A stretch of DNA of 64,000 nt, taken from the NCBI GenBank assembly GCA_002007465.1, contig LNAC01000767.1, positions 649,657 through 713,656 of the forward strand. The letters run 5' to 3'. This DNA is from Ailurus styani. Its lineage: Eukaryota; Chordata; Mammalia; Carnivora; Ailuridae. Each line of letters starts with the position of its first letter. Position 1 is the stretch's first letter. A program made the position numbers and the translations under genes. Positions 11,130-24,268 of the stretch are shown here, piece by piece. The notes beneath the pieces are model-generated. The model was given only the letters and a program-made list of their open reading frames with translations, had not been told where the DNA came from and did not search any database.

Positions 11130-11570
11130 TATAATTCATTTTGTTGGTTCACAACCTCGAAAGTTCCCCAGGTGAAATGTGAAACTGGTCTCCACAGATG
11201 CAAGGCAAGGAGATCCAGAAGAAAGAGGCAAGCCACTCTAAATTGGTGCGTGACAGTTTTAATAAGCAAAGGGACTTGCATTCCAGGCTTGTCTTGGGGA
11301 CCCACAAGACAAGTAGATTTTCACACCTGCTCCCCAAATCTTACAAGTTTATATAAAGTCATTGATGAGGTTGTCATATATACAGTCCAGAGGGTGTCAA
11401 TAACGCATTACTCTCTCAAGACTTTTGCCACTGACATGGTTCTAATAGAGACTAGTGGACAGAACATACATTCCAAGTACAAGGTAGAGAGTGAGGTGCC
11501 TCCTAACTGCCCAGATCCAGTTTGCAGGTCATCACGAGTTCATGTCCTCTCAATGACTTCTTTAATGACA
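11130..11570. repeat. Possible LTR-like dispersed repeat, unassigned
   Basis: This stretch is richer in GC than its surroundings. Its complement reads like an LTR end, with a TTTGCTTATTAAAACTG hexamer region followed by a C/T-rich part. I could not define TG/CA ends or a target duplication. The 134-residue open frame here resembles no protein I know. Confidence 0.3.
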
Positions 11571-13605
11571 TTCTAAATATTTTTCCCTGTGAGTGTTCTT
11601 TAAGTGAGAATTTTTTATATGAATATATTGGATAAATAATTAATAGAACTTTGATAAGTACTATCGAGCTTAATTTTGTACTGTATATTTTATTATTATA
11701 TAAATATAAATCTTTAACTATACCCTATGTTAAAAATTGAAGATTACCCTGTCCATGGATTGAATGATGTTTCTGATATGGAATCCCTTCTGGTTAAATT
11801 AAAAAGATCATTTTGGCAAAAACAATCTCATTACTGCTTAATTATATTGACAGATGTTGGAGAAATAGAATGTAATTCAATGATTAGATGTCAGGTTCAA
11901 AGTATCATGCACTTAATAGAGGAAGTGACTCCTAAGAGCTTTGCCTTGAGAATGGTTTCTGGAAATTTCAAATGAAGTTCCTTTCAATATCCAACTCTCC
12001 CCTCTTTATCTTAAGCATCAGCCTCTGATGAATCTGAGTTACCAAATTTAGATATGTCCTCTGGACTTTAACTTGGAAATGCTTCTTGCTGCTATGCAGA
12101 TTTCTTTTTGTTGATTCAGATTCTGTCTCAAAGGGTCCTTGATTCTTTCCTTTATAGTCTACACTGTAGGAACAATCTATATAACTATATGTGGCAGAAT
12201 CACCCTGAATTTATTTTTGGTCTATTCCAGGATATAATGCTGAACATGTTTTTATCTCAACATCTAGTCAGTCTGTATCTATTTTCCAGAAGGCAGAAGG
12301 CCAATTCTCCTGAGATGGAATTGTGACTAGTTTTAATTATATATATGTAAAATAACATCAGTAAAACAAGAGCCAAATAATGACAAGCCAATAAATAATG
12401 CTAAGAAGAGAAAATAATAATTTAATCTTTTTTTGTATCCATAGAAAAATATTAATTAAAACATAAAACTAATTTCCATAGATAAAATTAAATTGAGAGA
12501 AAACGCACCTAGAAAAACAAGTTCTAAATAGTTTTTTTTTTCCTTTCTCCTTCTAAATAAAACTGCTTTACCAGGCTTTCTTGTAATGCTTTCAAACAGA
12601 TTTTTATTCTGATTTTTTGAGGGAACTCTTTCTAATTAACTTTAATTTCAACATAATTGTAATTATAAAAACATAACCACCAGAAATCTAACATGCCCAT
12701 GTTTCTCTTTTACTCATGTACCACATATTAACTGATTAAATGCCAGATGTTAGTAATGTACCCAGATCCAAGTGTAAATAAGTCTTCAGCTTATTTCTTA
12801 AATTCTCATTAAAAAGTTAGGGACATTCACATGTAAACTTTACAGTAAATATATGCTAATTGAGAAAGGTGTGAAGTCCTACAAAAACAGAGCTAAATGC
12901 TAAAGAAGGTGACAGGAAAGACTTTACTGGTTAGTCAATAAAGAGTGGGATTTTTGTATCAGTTGGACAGAAGTCATTAAAATTCCATCTGCAATGTCAT
13001 GTTGGCGTAAAAGAGAACTGTATTTCTCAAGAGCATTTCCTGTGACTAGGATCGTGACCAAAATCACTTTTTATGGTGATCCAATTACTGATTCTTGAAT
13101 TTGTGTTCAAGTAGCAAAAATTTTCTCCATCTTCACTTTCTCACTGGCATCTTCCAATATAGTACAGATAACGTGATGAATCTTTTAAATGCCTTACTAA
13201 AATCAAGATATGTTTGTTAACAGTACTCTCATTGATTGCTATTGTGTGTTCCCAGTGAATCAATGATGATTTCGAGGGATCACAGGGTAGGTAGAAGCTG
13301 GACAGTGTTTTCGGTTGTAGCACTAAAAGGTGTGTTCAAGAAATAATTTTTTTCATACTGATAGATTATATTACTACAAAATATATCACATAATATCTCT
13401 GATCTCAATTTATACATCTGTTGCATGTCCTTAGGACAGTTCTATCACACTTTCAGAAATTACAAAATCTATTCTTTACTCCGGAAGGTTAAATATTAGA
13501 GATTATTTTGGGACATCTTTCCTCTCAATGATAAATTTATAATAATGATCATTGATTTTTCTCAATCTTTTATAAAGAGAAATTTATTCATTAAATCTAT
13601 AGAAT

Positions 13606-13648
13606 TCTGTGTGCGTTTGTGTGCGTTTGTGTGTGTGTGTGTGTGTAT
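13606..13648. repeat. (TG)n microsatellite with TGTGCGTT units
   Basis: Two GTGTGCGTTT units lead into an uninterrupted TG run. Open frames on both strands here are low-complexity artefacts. Confidence 0.9.
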
Positions 13649-13779
13649 TTCCCCTCTTTCTCTCTTTGAAAACCAGGAAATATCCATATCCCTTGCCTTT
13701 TGCCACCCAGATTTTGTTTCCTATAATTAACAAAAACTTCAACTCTCTGTGTCTAGTCTTTCCCAAGAGACTTAAAATA

Positions 13780-13860
13780 TATATGTACTCTCTCCCTTCT
13801 TTCCCCCATCTCCTTTTCTCTCTTCCCTGCACTAGCTCTCCACACCTCCTCTTCTCAAAT
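13780..13860. repeat. CT-rich low-complexity tract
   Basis: This pyrimidine-rich stretch (CTCTCCCTTCTTTCCCCCAT and similar) has no repeat ends. Confidence 0.6.
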
Positions 13861-16814
13861 AGAAGAGGTGGGCATGTACAGCACATTCTCAAGTTGTTCT
13901 CTCTGTACCTACCCAGGCCCTTCAAACTGTTAAAAAATCAAAGTGTATAAGGCATGTCTGAAAGGAACCTCACCAGTTTCCTCCTCCTACTGGCCTCCAG
14001 CTAAAACATACAATCCCTTCAGCTTTGGTGTATTTTCCCTTCCATTATTAGCTACTGAGGGCCCCATCCCTACATTATGCATTCCATGTCTACCTAGGCT
14101 ATGTGGAAAAAGTAAAAATGAACCTTGATTTTTATTAATGTCTTAAGTGACCCAGTTAATCTTATAGTAATATTGAATTGTGTGTTAGAAGTCTCTAAAA
14201 CATTTTTTGAAGAAACCTGATTTTAACAACTTTTAAAACACAAATATGCATATATTAAAAATATCTTGTCTCGAAGCAACATTTAAGACCATGAAATTTG
14301 TAATATATTTTTGATAAAATGGAAATTTCTAATTTAAATTCAAGGCTTTATTGCAAAAGTTTTAGTGTAATTAAACTTAAATAGGTTGTCAAGGTATTAA
14401 ACAATTTTTGTTCAAATTTCCTTTACTTTGATAGTGACCTAAAATTTTTCAGACAGGTTTTCAAGGTACTTTTCCAAAACTGAAATGAATTTTAGCAGGT
14501 GACTTCTAAAGAAAATTCAATACATTGAAAAAAAGTAGAGATAAAGAAGAGTAACTTTATTTTACATAAAGTGATATAGCCATTATGAAAGGGGAGGAAA
14601 AAATGCAAGGTAATCACAGGGACTTGTAGCTCTAAAATGAGGCTCTGCTTTACATTATTCATATATTATTCTTTTATCTTGTTTTTATCTTATTTTAGAT
14701 GAAAAAGAAATTAATAAGTAGAGAAATTGTTTTTATGCTTCTAGAAAGCTGTTATTTTAAAATATACCATTATATTGATTAAATCATATTACAAGATCCA
14801 ATATATAAATTTTCATGAGAGTTTTAATTTAATTTAATCTTTTTTGAGAGTTTTAATTTTAAAATGCACTTATACTATTAAGATTTCATATATATTTCTT
14901 CCAAAAGATCATTTAATAAAGGCCTGGAGTCCAAAACACAAAGACAAAACTACAAGCTGTGCAGGAGACTACAACAGTTAGTTGCATCTAACTTTATGAT
15001 TAGAACATGTTAGCCTATGTTACAGCTATTCAAATTTTGAGATAATTTAAAATGCATTTTAAAGTAATTTCTACCTTTTTCTTGTAATTCTATACTGTAT
15101 TCCTGAACCATAGTTCTTTATAATAATGACATTTCTTAATTTAAAAATGAACAAACTATTTATATTTGTGACATGGATAAGGATTCTCACACTAAAATTT
15201 TATGAAAAGTTAAAGTTCAATAAAGTCTTTAGATAATATTTAAAAATTTTAATCAGTTATAAAGTGTGTAAAACTCACCATCTGTTCTTTTATAATTTTT
15301 TAATGGATAAAAGCATATTTAAGCATACAAACATACATAATGAAAAGTAAATACAACATTTGTAAAATTTGACATGGAAAAACTACCAAATTTGACATTA
15401 ATCTAAGAGAATATTGAACATGCTATGATATGTATAGTTCATTTATTTTTTGTTTTAATTTAGCATCTTGAACATGTACTTTAAGTTGCTATGAATTCTG
15501 TGTATCTCAAGCAAAAGGAAGAAGAAAAAGTAAACCAACTTTTTTCTACCCAATATATTTGTTCCATAGAGTGGTTATCTTTAACATAGTCTTTATATGT
15601 CATTATTATAATTTTACTACACATGGATGTGGAAACAGTGGGGTTGTGGAAAAGTGTTCAGTAGAATATAAATCATTTGCATTAATAACTGGTTTCTAGG
15701 CAAACAATTCACAAGAAAGTACAGATTTTTGTCTCTTAGTTAAATATATATTAACCAGTCATTTTCAACTTTGTAATGGTAAAGAACGGCTAAACACATA
15801 ACATCACATACCAATTGGTCACAATATTCTTGTTGATCATGATCTGTGTGTGATAATCACATCAGCCATTTGGAAATTTTTCTTCTTCTATATTATTTGA
15901 ATGAACCAGACACTGCTATTGTAATTGTTCTGGTGCATTCTTTCCTTAGCTGTAAAATTTTCATAGTTCAATATTATTGTCAGTGATCTAAGTAAATTGA
16001 TGACTATGGCTTATAAACACATTAGTTCTATTGTTAACTTATGCTATCAAATGTCAGAAAATGTCAATTGTAGTGTCCAGTTTTGCAATAGTTTGTAGTT
16101 GAACTGGGGCTGTCATATCTCGAGGAATTCATCTTTAAATACTATCATTAGGATTAAGTATTAATTATTACAGACTTCTGTTTCAATAACCAAAGGACAG
16201 AACAGAACAGATTAAAAATATAGATGTAATAATAAGTACATTAAATAATAATTACTATTTTTAATATTTTTCTTGTGTGACCATAGTTTAATTTGTACTA
16301 AACATGCAATTGGTTTTAAATGAGTTGTTAGATTATTTCAAAGATTTTTAATTATACATTAATATTAATATGCTAAAAACACAATTAAAAGTATTTTATA
16401 TCAAAAACATATTCTTAGAAAACAGATGGGATATGAAAATATGATTACTTATTTTATAGCTGTTGATGATTTTTTTTGTCTTTGAAAGATTTTAATGCAT
16501 TGAAGTGGCTTTTATTATAACAATTTAAACAAGTAATTTTCTGAGACTAGAATAATCAACACCCATATACCCATCATCCATATTTAACACATCTCAATGG
16601 TTTTCCATTTTGCTGAATAGTTTTAAGGAAAATGTATAAAACATATATTTGAGAACCCTTTGTATACACCAAGATTCATTTTTCATTCCTACTCACTGGG
16701 AGGAAATCACTATTCTTAGATTGATGTGCATTCTTTGAAATTTGTTTGAAAATTTCATTAAATATTATATTAGTGTCTCCAAAATGAAATAATTGTGTAC
16801 AAATCTCATGATAT

Positions 16815-17708
16815 ATGTACATGATTCATGAGGAAAACTACAAAACTCTGATGAATGAAATCAAAGAGAAATTAAATGGAGAGATACTACATGTTCATGG
16901 ATAGGAAGATATAGTGTCTAGATGTCAGTTCTGCCCAACGTAATCTCTAGAGTCAATGAAATCCCAATCAAAATCCAGGCAATTTATTCTGTGGATATTA
17001 ATAAAACAATTCTAAAGATTATAGGGTGAAGCAAAAGACTCAGAATTCAATGTTGGAGAACAAAGCTGAAGGACTGACACTGCCTGCCTTTAAGACTTAT
17101 TATAAACCTACAGTAATCAAGATAGTGTGGTATTACCAAACAAATAAACAAATAGATCAATGGAACAGAATAGGGAACTCAGAAATATACCCACATAAAT
17201 ACTGCCAACCACTCTCTGACAAAAAGGCAAAGGCAATTCAATGGAAAAATGTTTTTTCAACATATCGTTTTGGAACAACTGGACTTTCACATTGAAAATT
17301 TTAAAAATCTAGACACACACTTTAACCTCCTTGTATAAATTAACTTAAAATGGATAAAATACTCAACAAAAAATGCAAAATTGTAAGAACTCCTTGAAGA
17401 AAGGAGAAAATCTTAATGATGTTGGGTCTGGTTGTCTTTTTAGATATGACACCAGGGTACGATCCACAAAAGAAAGAATTAATAAGATGGGCTTAATTCA
17501 AAATTAAAATTTCTGTTTTGTGAAAGATAATGTCAAGAGAATGACAAGAAAAGCTACAGACTGGACGAATATATTTGCAAAAGACATATCAAACAAAGGA
17601 TTATTTTCTAAAATACACAAATATTAAAAATTCAACAATAAGAAAATCCAATTTTAAAAAATGGGCCCATAATCTTTTTTTTTTTAAGATTTCATTTATT
17701 TATTTGAC

Positions 17709-17739
<31 letters not shown>

Positions 17740-18081
17740 ACAGGCAGGGAGAGTGGCAGAGGGAGAGGGAGAAGCAGGACCTCTGCTGAGCAGGGAGCCC
17801 GATGTGGGGCTCAGTCCCAGGACCCTGGGATCATAACCTGAGCTGAATGCAGTTGCTTAGCTGACTGAGCCACCCAGGCAAAAATGGACCCATGATCTTA
17901 ACAGATACCTCACTGAAGAAGTCCTACTGGTGTCAAATAAGCATATTAAAAGATGCTCCACATCATATGTCATGAGGTAAATGCAAATCAAAACAATGAG
18001 ATACCACTACACACCTTTTAGAATGGCCCAAATCCAGAACATTGTCAATACCAAATGCTAATAAGAATGTGAAACAACAGG
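16815..18081 (+). mobile_element. L1 remnant, ORF2 3' part (interrupted by a SINE)
   Basis: The sequence follows the distal L1 ORF2: ACTACAAAACTCTGATGAA, then GAAATCCCAATCAAAATCC, then TAATCAAGATAGTGTGGTA and a C-terminal part near AAACAATGAGATACCACTAC. Stops and indels are frequent, so it is an old inactive copy. The SINE at 17676-17879 splits it, and sequence on the two sides joins across the duplication. Confidence 0.88.
17676..17879 (-). mobile_element. can-SINE (SINEC) inside L1
   Basis: T-rich tail at left, (GA)n, head complement ACTGAGCCACCCAGG at right. The flanks AATGGGCCCATAATCTT and AATGGACCCATGATCTT are a diverged target duplication within L1 ORF2. Confidence 0.93.
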
Positions 18082-18084
18082 AGA

Positions 18085-18205
18085 TTTTTTTTTCTTTTTC
18101 TTTTTCTTTTTTTTTAAGATTTTATTTATTTGAGAGAGAGGGTGAGTGAGCAAGACAGAGCACAAGCCATGGGGAGAGGCAGAGGGAGAGGGAGAAGCAG
18201 ACATT
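18085..18205 (-). mobile_element. can-SINE, tail half only
   Basis: T-rich tail, TTTATTTATTTGAGAGAGAG and the GA-rich middle are present, but the tRNA-like head is missing. The copy is truncated between two L1 fragments. Confidence 0.85.
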
Positions 18206-18208
18206 CCC

Positions 18209-18905
18209 CACTATCAACATTCTGCAGCAGTGGTACATTGTATTACAATTGATGAACCTACACTGACATACAAAAAATCATTCAAAGTCTATAGTTTATC
18301 ATTCAAAGTCTATAGTTTATATTAGGGTTTACTCTTAGTGTTGTACATTCTATGTACAAGAAATCATTCTATGATTTTAACAAATATATAATGGCATGTG
18401 TCCATCATTATAATATACATAATAGCTTCACTGCCCCAAATATCCTCTTTATCCCTCCTTATTCTCTAATTCCTGGAAACCACAATCTCTTTATGGTCCC
18501 CAATGTTTTGCCTTTTCTAAATTGCTATGTAGCTGGAATTTTACTCTATGTAAGCTTTTATAGATTGGCTTCTTTCACTAGGTAATATACATTTAAGTTT
18601 CCTCCATGTGTCTTCATGGCCTGATAGCTCATTTTTTTTAAGTGCTGAATAATATTCCATTGTCTGAACATACAACAACTTATTTATCCATTCACTTACT
18701 GATGGCCATCTTGGTTGCTTCCAAGTGTTGGCAATTATGAGTAAGGCTGCTATAAACATCTGGGTGTTAGTTTTTTTAATGGACATAAGTTTTAACTCAT
18801 TTGGATAAATACCAAATAGTGTGATTTTTGGATCATATTGTAAGTTTTGCGAGAATCTGCCAAATTTCAAAGGAGCTGCCATTTCTGTTTTATCCAGAAT
18901 GAAAT
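18209..18905 (-). mobile_element. L1 remnant, ORF2 C-terminus and 3' part
   Basis: A minus-strand frame of 113 residues (18541-18882) resembles the L1 ORF2 C-terminal region, for example MFIAALLIIANTWKQPRWPS. The strand continues toward the 3' UTR at lower coordinates. It meets the preceding L1 fragment tail to tail. Confidence 0.85.
18278..18319. repeat. Perfect 21-bp tandem duplication
   Basis: TCATTCAAAGTCTATAGTTTA occurs twice in direct succession inside the L1 remnant. It is a small local duplication. Confidence 0.95.
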
Positions 18906-20469
18906 CACCTTAGGGGCCCAAATATTTCCTTATTATTATACAATAATCTTCAAAGGATGTCTCTAAATAAATAGTCACCTCCATTTCCTTTCTTACATTT
19001 CCAATTTTTCAGGAGGGTCTCTGGAAAAAGATGATGGCACCAGGTGGATTCAACACTAATCAGGTGGTCGCATCCAGAAACCTCCAGCATCTGTTTCTTA
19101 TCAGGAAGAGGCTGGTTCAGTTACAGTTCAATCAATATACTGTATTGTTCTTCCTATACATGAGCCGGGCTTGAGGATTAATATTGACAAAAACTCTTCA
19201 GCAATCTACATATTGGTTGCCAGGTTGTTCACTATTAGTATTTGGTTATTTTCCATCAAGCTTTTTAGGATATTCTCAGTTTGAGAAACAGTTTGATGTC
19301 ATCAGCTGGATTGAAGAGTCAACATCAACTTTAAAATCAATTCAGTTCTCTGTAAATGAACTCATAGTTCTTGCGTTCATAAATCGGCCATGAGAGTTCT
19401 CTTTTAAGCAGAGGGAATTTTGGCTGACTTCCTCCTTTAACTCTTTGAGATCTCATACTGGAACTTGGAAAACCGGTCTTTAGAAGCCATATAATTAACT
19501 GATGTGAAATACCTTCATTTATATTTGTAAAATCATTTTGATTCTACTATTCATTTCATTCTAGTCTCTGACTCAGAGCTATCTCCTGAGTCCTATGCAG
19601 GGCAAATTAGGAATGCCAGACAGTTAATGCCCCATACTTCAGTCTACATGTTTTCTGTGAGCTTATTTTTCAGTTATTAATCCTATCTTCTGTTGGTTGA
19701 TAGCATTTTTTATCTTAATTCTTTACCACTCTTCTTCCTAGCCACAGCTTCATCATGGGAAGAATGCCCCCACACTTTCAGGCATGGTTACAGTTATTTT
19801 TTTGCACAGTATGTAAGGATAAAGGCACTATTTCAGAGCCTAGGGCTTAAGAGAGTTTGCTGTTTTTTGCTTGTCCTCTTGAACTTCTGCAACTCTGTGA
19901 GAACATGGTAGTCCAAAAAAAATGAAAGACACTTGGAGCACAGCCATTTCAGCTGACTTAACAGACCGTGAAACATTTCTCTCTCCTCAGCTATGTCCCT
20001 GTGAAACTTAGATGACCCCACCTATATTAGAGCCAAATACCACTAAACCACAGATGTGAAAATATTAATAAATAATAACTATTTTTAACCACTGAGTTTT
20101 CAGTTTCTGCTAAGCAATAAAAGCGAACCAGTAAAGCCTGTATATTAACTTTGAAGGAGTTCATAGCCCCTGTAGGAAAAGAATAGGTATAGCAAAGGAA
20201 CTTAAATCTCAGAATTCACTTTAATCTCCATTAGTGGTAGAGGCTAACTAAACGTCTCCTGTTTCTTATGGAATCTGTGATTCTTTGCACACAAGCCTTC
20301 CTCTAAATGCTGCTGAAGCAACTGACTTATAAAATGTTGCCAGTTTTCCCTGGTCCACTTCCCAACATTTCTCTTTGGTTCCAGTCCATAAAAAGAGTTC
20401 GATTCCAACTTTGCTGATGAGAGATGGAAACCCTTAACTGGGAACATCTAGCCTATACCTTAGGAAAGC

Positions 20470-21950
20470 TGCATAACCCCCAAAATCTGTATTGTCTCAA
20501 AGTTGGGGAGCATGTGTGGGCTTGACCCTAAGGTAGTCAGACCAAAGGGGAATAAATATAAAACTTAAATGAGTTAAACCTTTTGACATGGATGAGAGAG
20601 AAGATTCAATGTGCTAATATTAGGTATGGTGTTAAATTGGCTAACCAAAAATAGGACTTAATTCTAGCTCAGATTGGTGAGGTAGAAGTGCCGGAGTATT
20701 CTAGGTATATATTAGAAGGAGCTGTTCATAGGCTTATTGTTATGGAAATGTTTGAATGGATCTATCATGAGTAAGCTGTTCAGTTACCCTTTAATTTTTA
20801 TCCCAAGAGAATACAGGAGGGCATTCCTATCTCCTAGGAATAAATTCTACTCACCCAGGAGGAACTCATTCATCAAGATCAAGAACAGGGTTCGTGAGGG
20901 GGGCACTAGGGTCTCGATGAACTCTAGAGTGATTGTCCTTTATAGGCTGGGGATAACATGAGATGCTACAGTAAAACTGGGTTCCCTGATATAAATTAGA
21001 ATATTGAGATCCAAGAATGGATAAAAACTGTTGATAATGCATGATCACCAGATTAAAAAATGAGCAAATATCCCCATAAATCAGAGAAAAAGATGGTGAT
21101 TTGTGGATTGATTCAGACATCCTTGACAATGGCTAATCAGTGATGAGTTTCTAGAAATAAAATATAAGGGCCATCTGCTATGGTACTATTTACATATATA
21201 GAATTAAGCATACAGGTCTGAAGGACAGACATACTATTTAATTTGCCTTTGTAGGGATTCCTAGCCTCTTACACAATTTCAGACTTACACTATGTCATGG
21301 ACTCAGTGCCTCAACTGAAGGATAGTAGGTCCATTTGAAGAAGGATTTTGACATATAGTCATAGGCTTTCCATGTATCTTCCTGAAGCCTTCTTCGGAGG
21401 GTTCTGAGGCCATTTACCACTATGATTGTTCACTGATGAAAGAATGATATTCAGGTCTTTTAGGAGTTTTTAGATAACGGCCCTGAAATTATGCTTATCT
21501 TTGAAATACCACTGTCCCACCAGTAGGAGTGCACAATTATTTAGGTCTGGTAGATAGATCATAAATCCATCTTTTTTTTGTTTTCCTTCACAGTCCCTGA
21601 ATATACAGTGTAATCAATATACTTAGTAATAGAATCTCCACATGGGAATTAGAGCTATTATGCAGGAAAGCCCAACTGGGAGATCTTGAAATTCCTCTTT
21701 AGACGTACCAAGATTTTAAACTGAAAGCAATTCTGTGTCCCTATGGGACTTGTAGTGATTAGTGTCCCCTTCAAAGGCTTTTGAGTTACAGGGGTGGTGA
21801 TTCAAAACATGTCTCCATTTACTTCGCTAGATTGGACACTGCAAAAGCCAGGTGGCCGCAGAAAATAATAGAAATAATAGAAGATTATCAGAAACCTAAG
21901 CAGGTTGTGATATAAATTGTGAGAGGAATTCTAGATGTTAGATTTCTATT
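20470..21950. repeat. Possible decayed ERV-like internal sequence
   Basis: Mixed-composition DNA with several short open pieces but no continuous frame. A short stretch near 21780-21870 (GACACTGCAAAAGCCAGGTG) recalls an ERVL-type pol region. The match is weak and without LTRs. Confidence 0.25.
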
Positions 21951-22724
21951 AAGATAAACAAATAGATCCCTTGGTGTCTGGAGAGCAATGGTGACATGGC
22001 AAATGAGTCTTATTTATCCTAATCAATGTGTATACAGTTGAATTTGCCCAACTGTTATTTTTTGAAAGATATTTTAAAAGACCTAAATGAAGAATATCAA
22101 TTATCTTCAAATTGATCTACAAACTCAATAAAATCCCAATAAAGATTCTATCTGGTCTTTGTTTGTTTAGATGTAAGGATTTATACAATACATGTTGATT
22201 ATAACAGAACAAAACTGTCAAAAATAACTAAAGCTTCCTGAAGAAGATAAAAATAGGAGATTTCTTGCCTTACCAGTATTGAGATATTTCAAAGGTAAGT
22301 AATTAAGATTTATGGTACTGGCACATGGACAGCTAACTGAACTAAGGAAATAGAATAGAGGCAAAGAAATAGACATATTCGTACATGGGGACTTGTTCTG
22401 CAACCAAGAAAGCATTGCAGATCAGGTCAAGCAGTAAGTAACAGATGAAGTCATTCAATACATATAGCAGGCACAATTAGTTAATCATATGCAAAAATGA
22501 ACTTAAAATTCCTACCTTACACATACACACACATACACAGATGCACACATGCAGGCAAAGTTTCCAGATAAATTGATTTAAATGTGAAGAGTGTGGTGCA
22601 TAAATAATGAATCTTGGATCACTGAATGAATAAAATAAATAAATAAATATGAAGGGTGAAACTTTAAATATTTTAAAAGGAAATATAAGCAACATTCTTT
22701 TGTCCTAGAATAAACTTTTTAAAA

Positions 22725-23105
22725 AATACCGAACCACTCTTGAATCCCTGGAATAAATCCTACTTGATTATGGTGAATGATTCTTTTTTTTAAACAGATT
22801 TTATTTTATTATTATTTTAAAAATTTTATTGTGTTATGTTAGTCACTATACATCTTTATGAATAATTCTTTTTAAAGTATTATTGGATTGAGTTGCTAAT
22901 TTTAATGTATTATTGGATTGAATTGCTATTGAGGATTTTTGTAACTATGTTCATCAGAGACATTGACCTGCAGTTTTCTTTTTTTGCGTGTTGTCTTTAT
23001 CTGGTTTTGTTATCAGGGTAATACTGGCTTCATAGAATGCATTTGGAAACTTTCCTTTCTCTTCTATTTTTTGGAAAAGTTTGATAAGAATAGCTATTCA
23101 CTCTT
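22725..23105 (-). mobile_element. L1 ORF2 fragment (reverse-transcriptase region)
   Basis: The plus strand shows the complement of L1 RT sequence: CTTGAATCCCTGGAATAAAT, then TTTGTTATCAGGGTAATACT and GGCTTCATAGAATG. Orientation is opposite to the flanking L1. A small T-rich insertion at 22784-22857 is flanked by TGAATGATTCTTTT and TGAATAATTCTTTT. Confidence 0.82.
22784..22857 (-). mobile_element. Short L1 3'-end insertion
   Basis: The T-rich left end is followed by GTGTTATGTTAGTCACTATA, typical of carnivore L1 3' UTR in reverse orientation. It is flanked by a near-perfect duplication TGAATRATTCTTTT. The copy is severely 5'-truncated. Confidence 0.65.
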
Positions 23106-23939
23106 CTTTAAGTAAACATTTTTAAAAAAGATAAAAAAGGCAAACCATAAGCAAATTGATTAATATGATTACATTAAAATTAAAGTTTAGTACTCAAACT
23201 TATAGAGAAGGTAAAATGTCAAACCACAATAGAAATATTTTCAGTAAATACAACTAATAAAAGCAGTAATAACCAAAATATATAAAGATTCTTACAAATC
23301 AATAATTAGAAAACATAAATGGGAAGATGCCATAAAGAGGCATTTCTAGAAAGGCAAAATTAAATATCTTAAAATGGATAAAGGAATGCTTAAATTCATA
23401 AGTTATGATGGAAATTCAGGAAAAAATATATATATATAATTTTACACATAGCAGATAAGCCCAAATGGAATACCTAAGAATGCAAATGGGGATACTTGTT
23501 CATTTTTACTGAGTGTCAATATTCCATTTTCAAAGTAAAATGGAAAAAAAATTATATAATACATGTGAAAACATCTACCCAATTATCCAACTATTCCATT
23601 TCTAGGTATGAAATCTAAAGTAACCCTGGCATTTCTGTATTTGTGGAAATATTTGAAAACCTTAATAGTACTATTATCTCTAAGAAAGAAGAGTCAAATA
23701 ACCCAGATATCTATGATCAGAAGACTGATAAATAAATGTTAACACATATTTAAATGGAATATTATACAAGAGTTAAAAATGAGCAACAGATATATGCATT
23801 AGTGCAGAAATGTCATGTTCAACATAATTATTTCTGAAGACTATACACAATATTATTTCAGTTATATTAAATGCAAATTAAATGTTTTGTTGAGGCAGCA
23901 TTCAAATAGTTAACACTATATATTAAATGCAAGAGGATG

Positions 23940-24085
23940 GGTCAAATAGGTGATAGGGATTAAGGAGTGCACTTGTTGTGAGGAGCAGCAGGTGTATGGA
24001 AGTGTTGTATCGCTATATTATACATCTGAAACTAATATTACACTGTGCTAACTGAAATTTAAATTAAAAAAACATAAAATCTTTG
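23940..24085 (+). mobile_element. Carnivore L1 3' UTR fragment
   Basis: GGGATTAAGGAGTGCACTTG, then ACATCTGAAACTAATATTAC and an A-rich end resemble the 3' end of carnivore L1. It ends about 185 bp downstream of EYS exon 18 in gene sense. Confidence 0.72.
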
Positions 24086-24268
24086 TTCAACAACAGCAAA
24101 AAAATTCAGGATATTCAATACAATTGGGTGTAAAAGTAGAGGAGTACCTGGGGATAAACACAAGGATATTGGGAAGGTTCTGCTTAAGTTGAATTATAGG
24201 TACACATATCTTCATTTGATTATTTAAATATCTTATATAAAATAATTAAGTAAAATGTAGCCTCTAAC

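Larger units (their letters stand above)
22055..23930 (+). mobile_element. Ancient L1 remnant, ORF2 to 3' part, with nested insert
   Basis: Decayed ORF2 text includes ACTCAATAAAATCCCAATAA and TATGGTACTGGCACATGGAC (22100-22340), and, after an interruption, late ORF2 text such as ACCCAGATATCTATGATC and TTAAATGGAATATTATACAA (23700-23770). A minus-strand L1 fragment at 22725-23105 is inserted in it. No open frame survives. Confidence 0.75.
10763..24268 (-). other. EYS: EYS intron 18
   Basis: This intron is bounded by the exon 18 donor GTTAGAGG and the exon 19 acceptor TTTTCTCTAG. It holds one SINE next to exon 19, a possible LTR-like stretch near 11.2-11.5 kb, TG and CT simple repeats at 13.6-13.9 kb, and L1 remnants with SINEs at 16.8-18.9 kb and 22.0-24.1 kb. 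Unassigned AT-rich DNA fills about 12.3-13.6 and 13.9-16.8 kb. The 18.9-22.0 kb stretch is of mixed composition and may include decayed retroviral sequence, but I could not assign it. Confidence 0.8.

Noticed and set aside
13584..13950. Two overlapping 113-residue open frames on opposite strands
   Set aside because: Both run through the (TG)n and CT-rich simple repeats. Their composition is low-complexity and they show no domain or start context.
16815..18905. Twin-priming inversion of a single L1
   Set aside because: In twin priming the poly-A end lies at an outer edge with the inverted 5' part inside. Here the 3' side of the minus fragment faces the centre.
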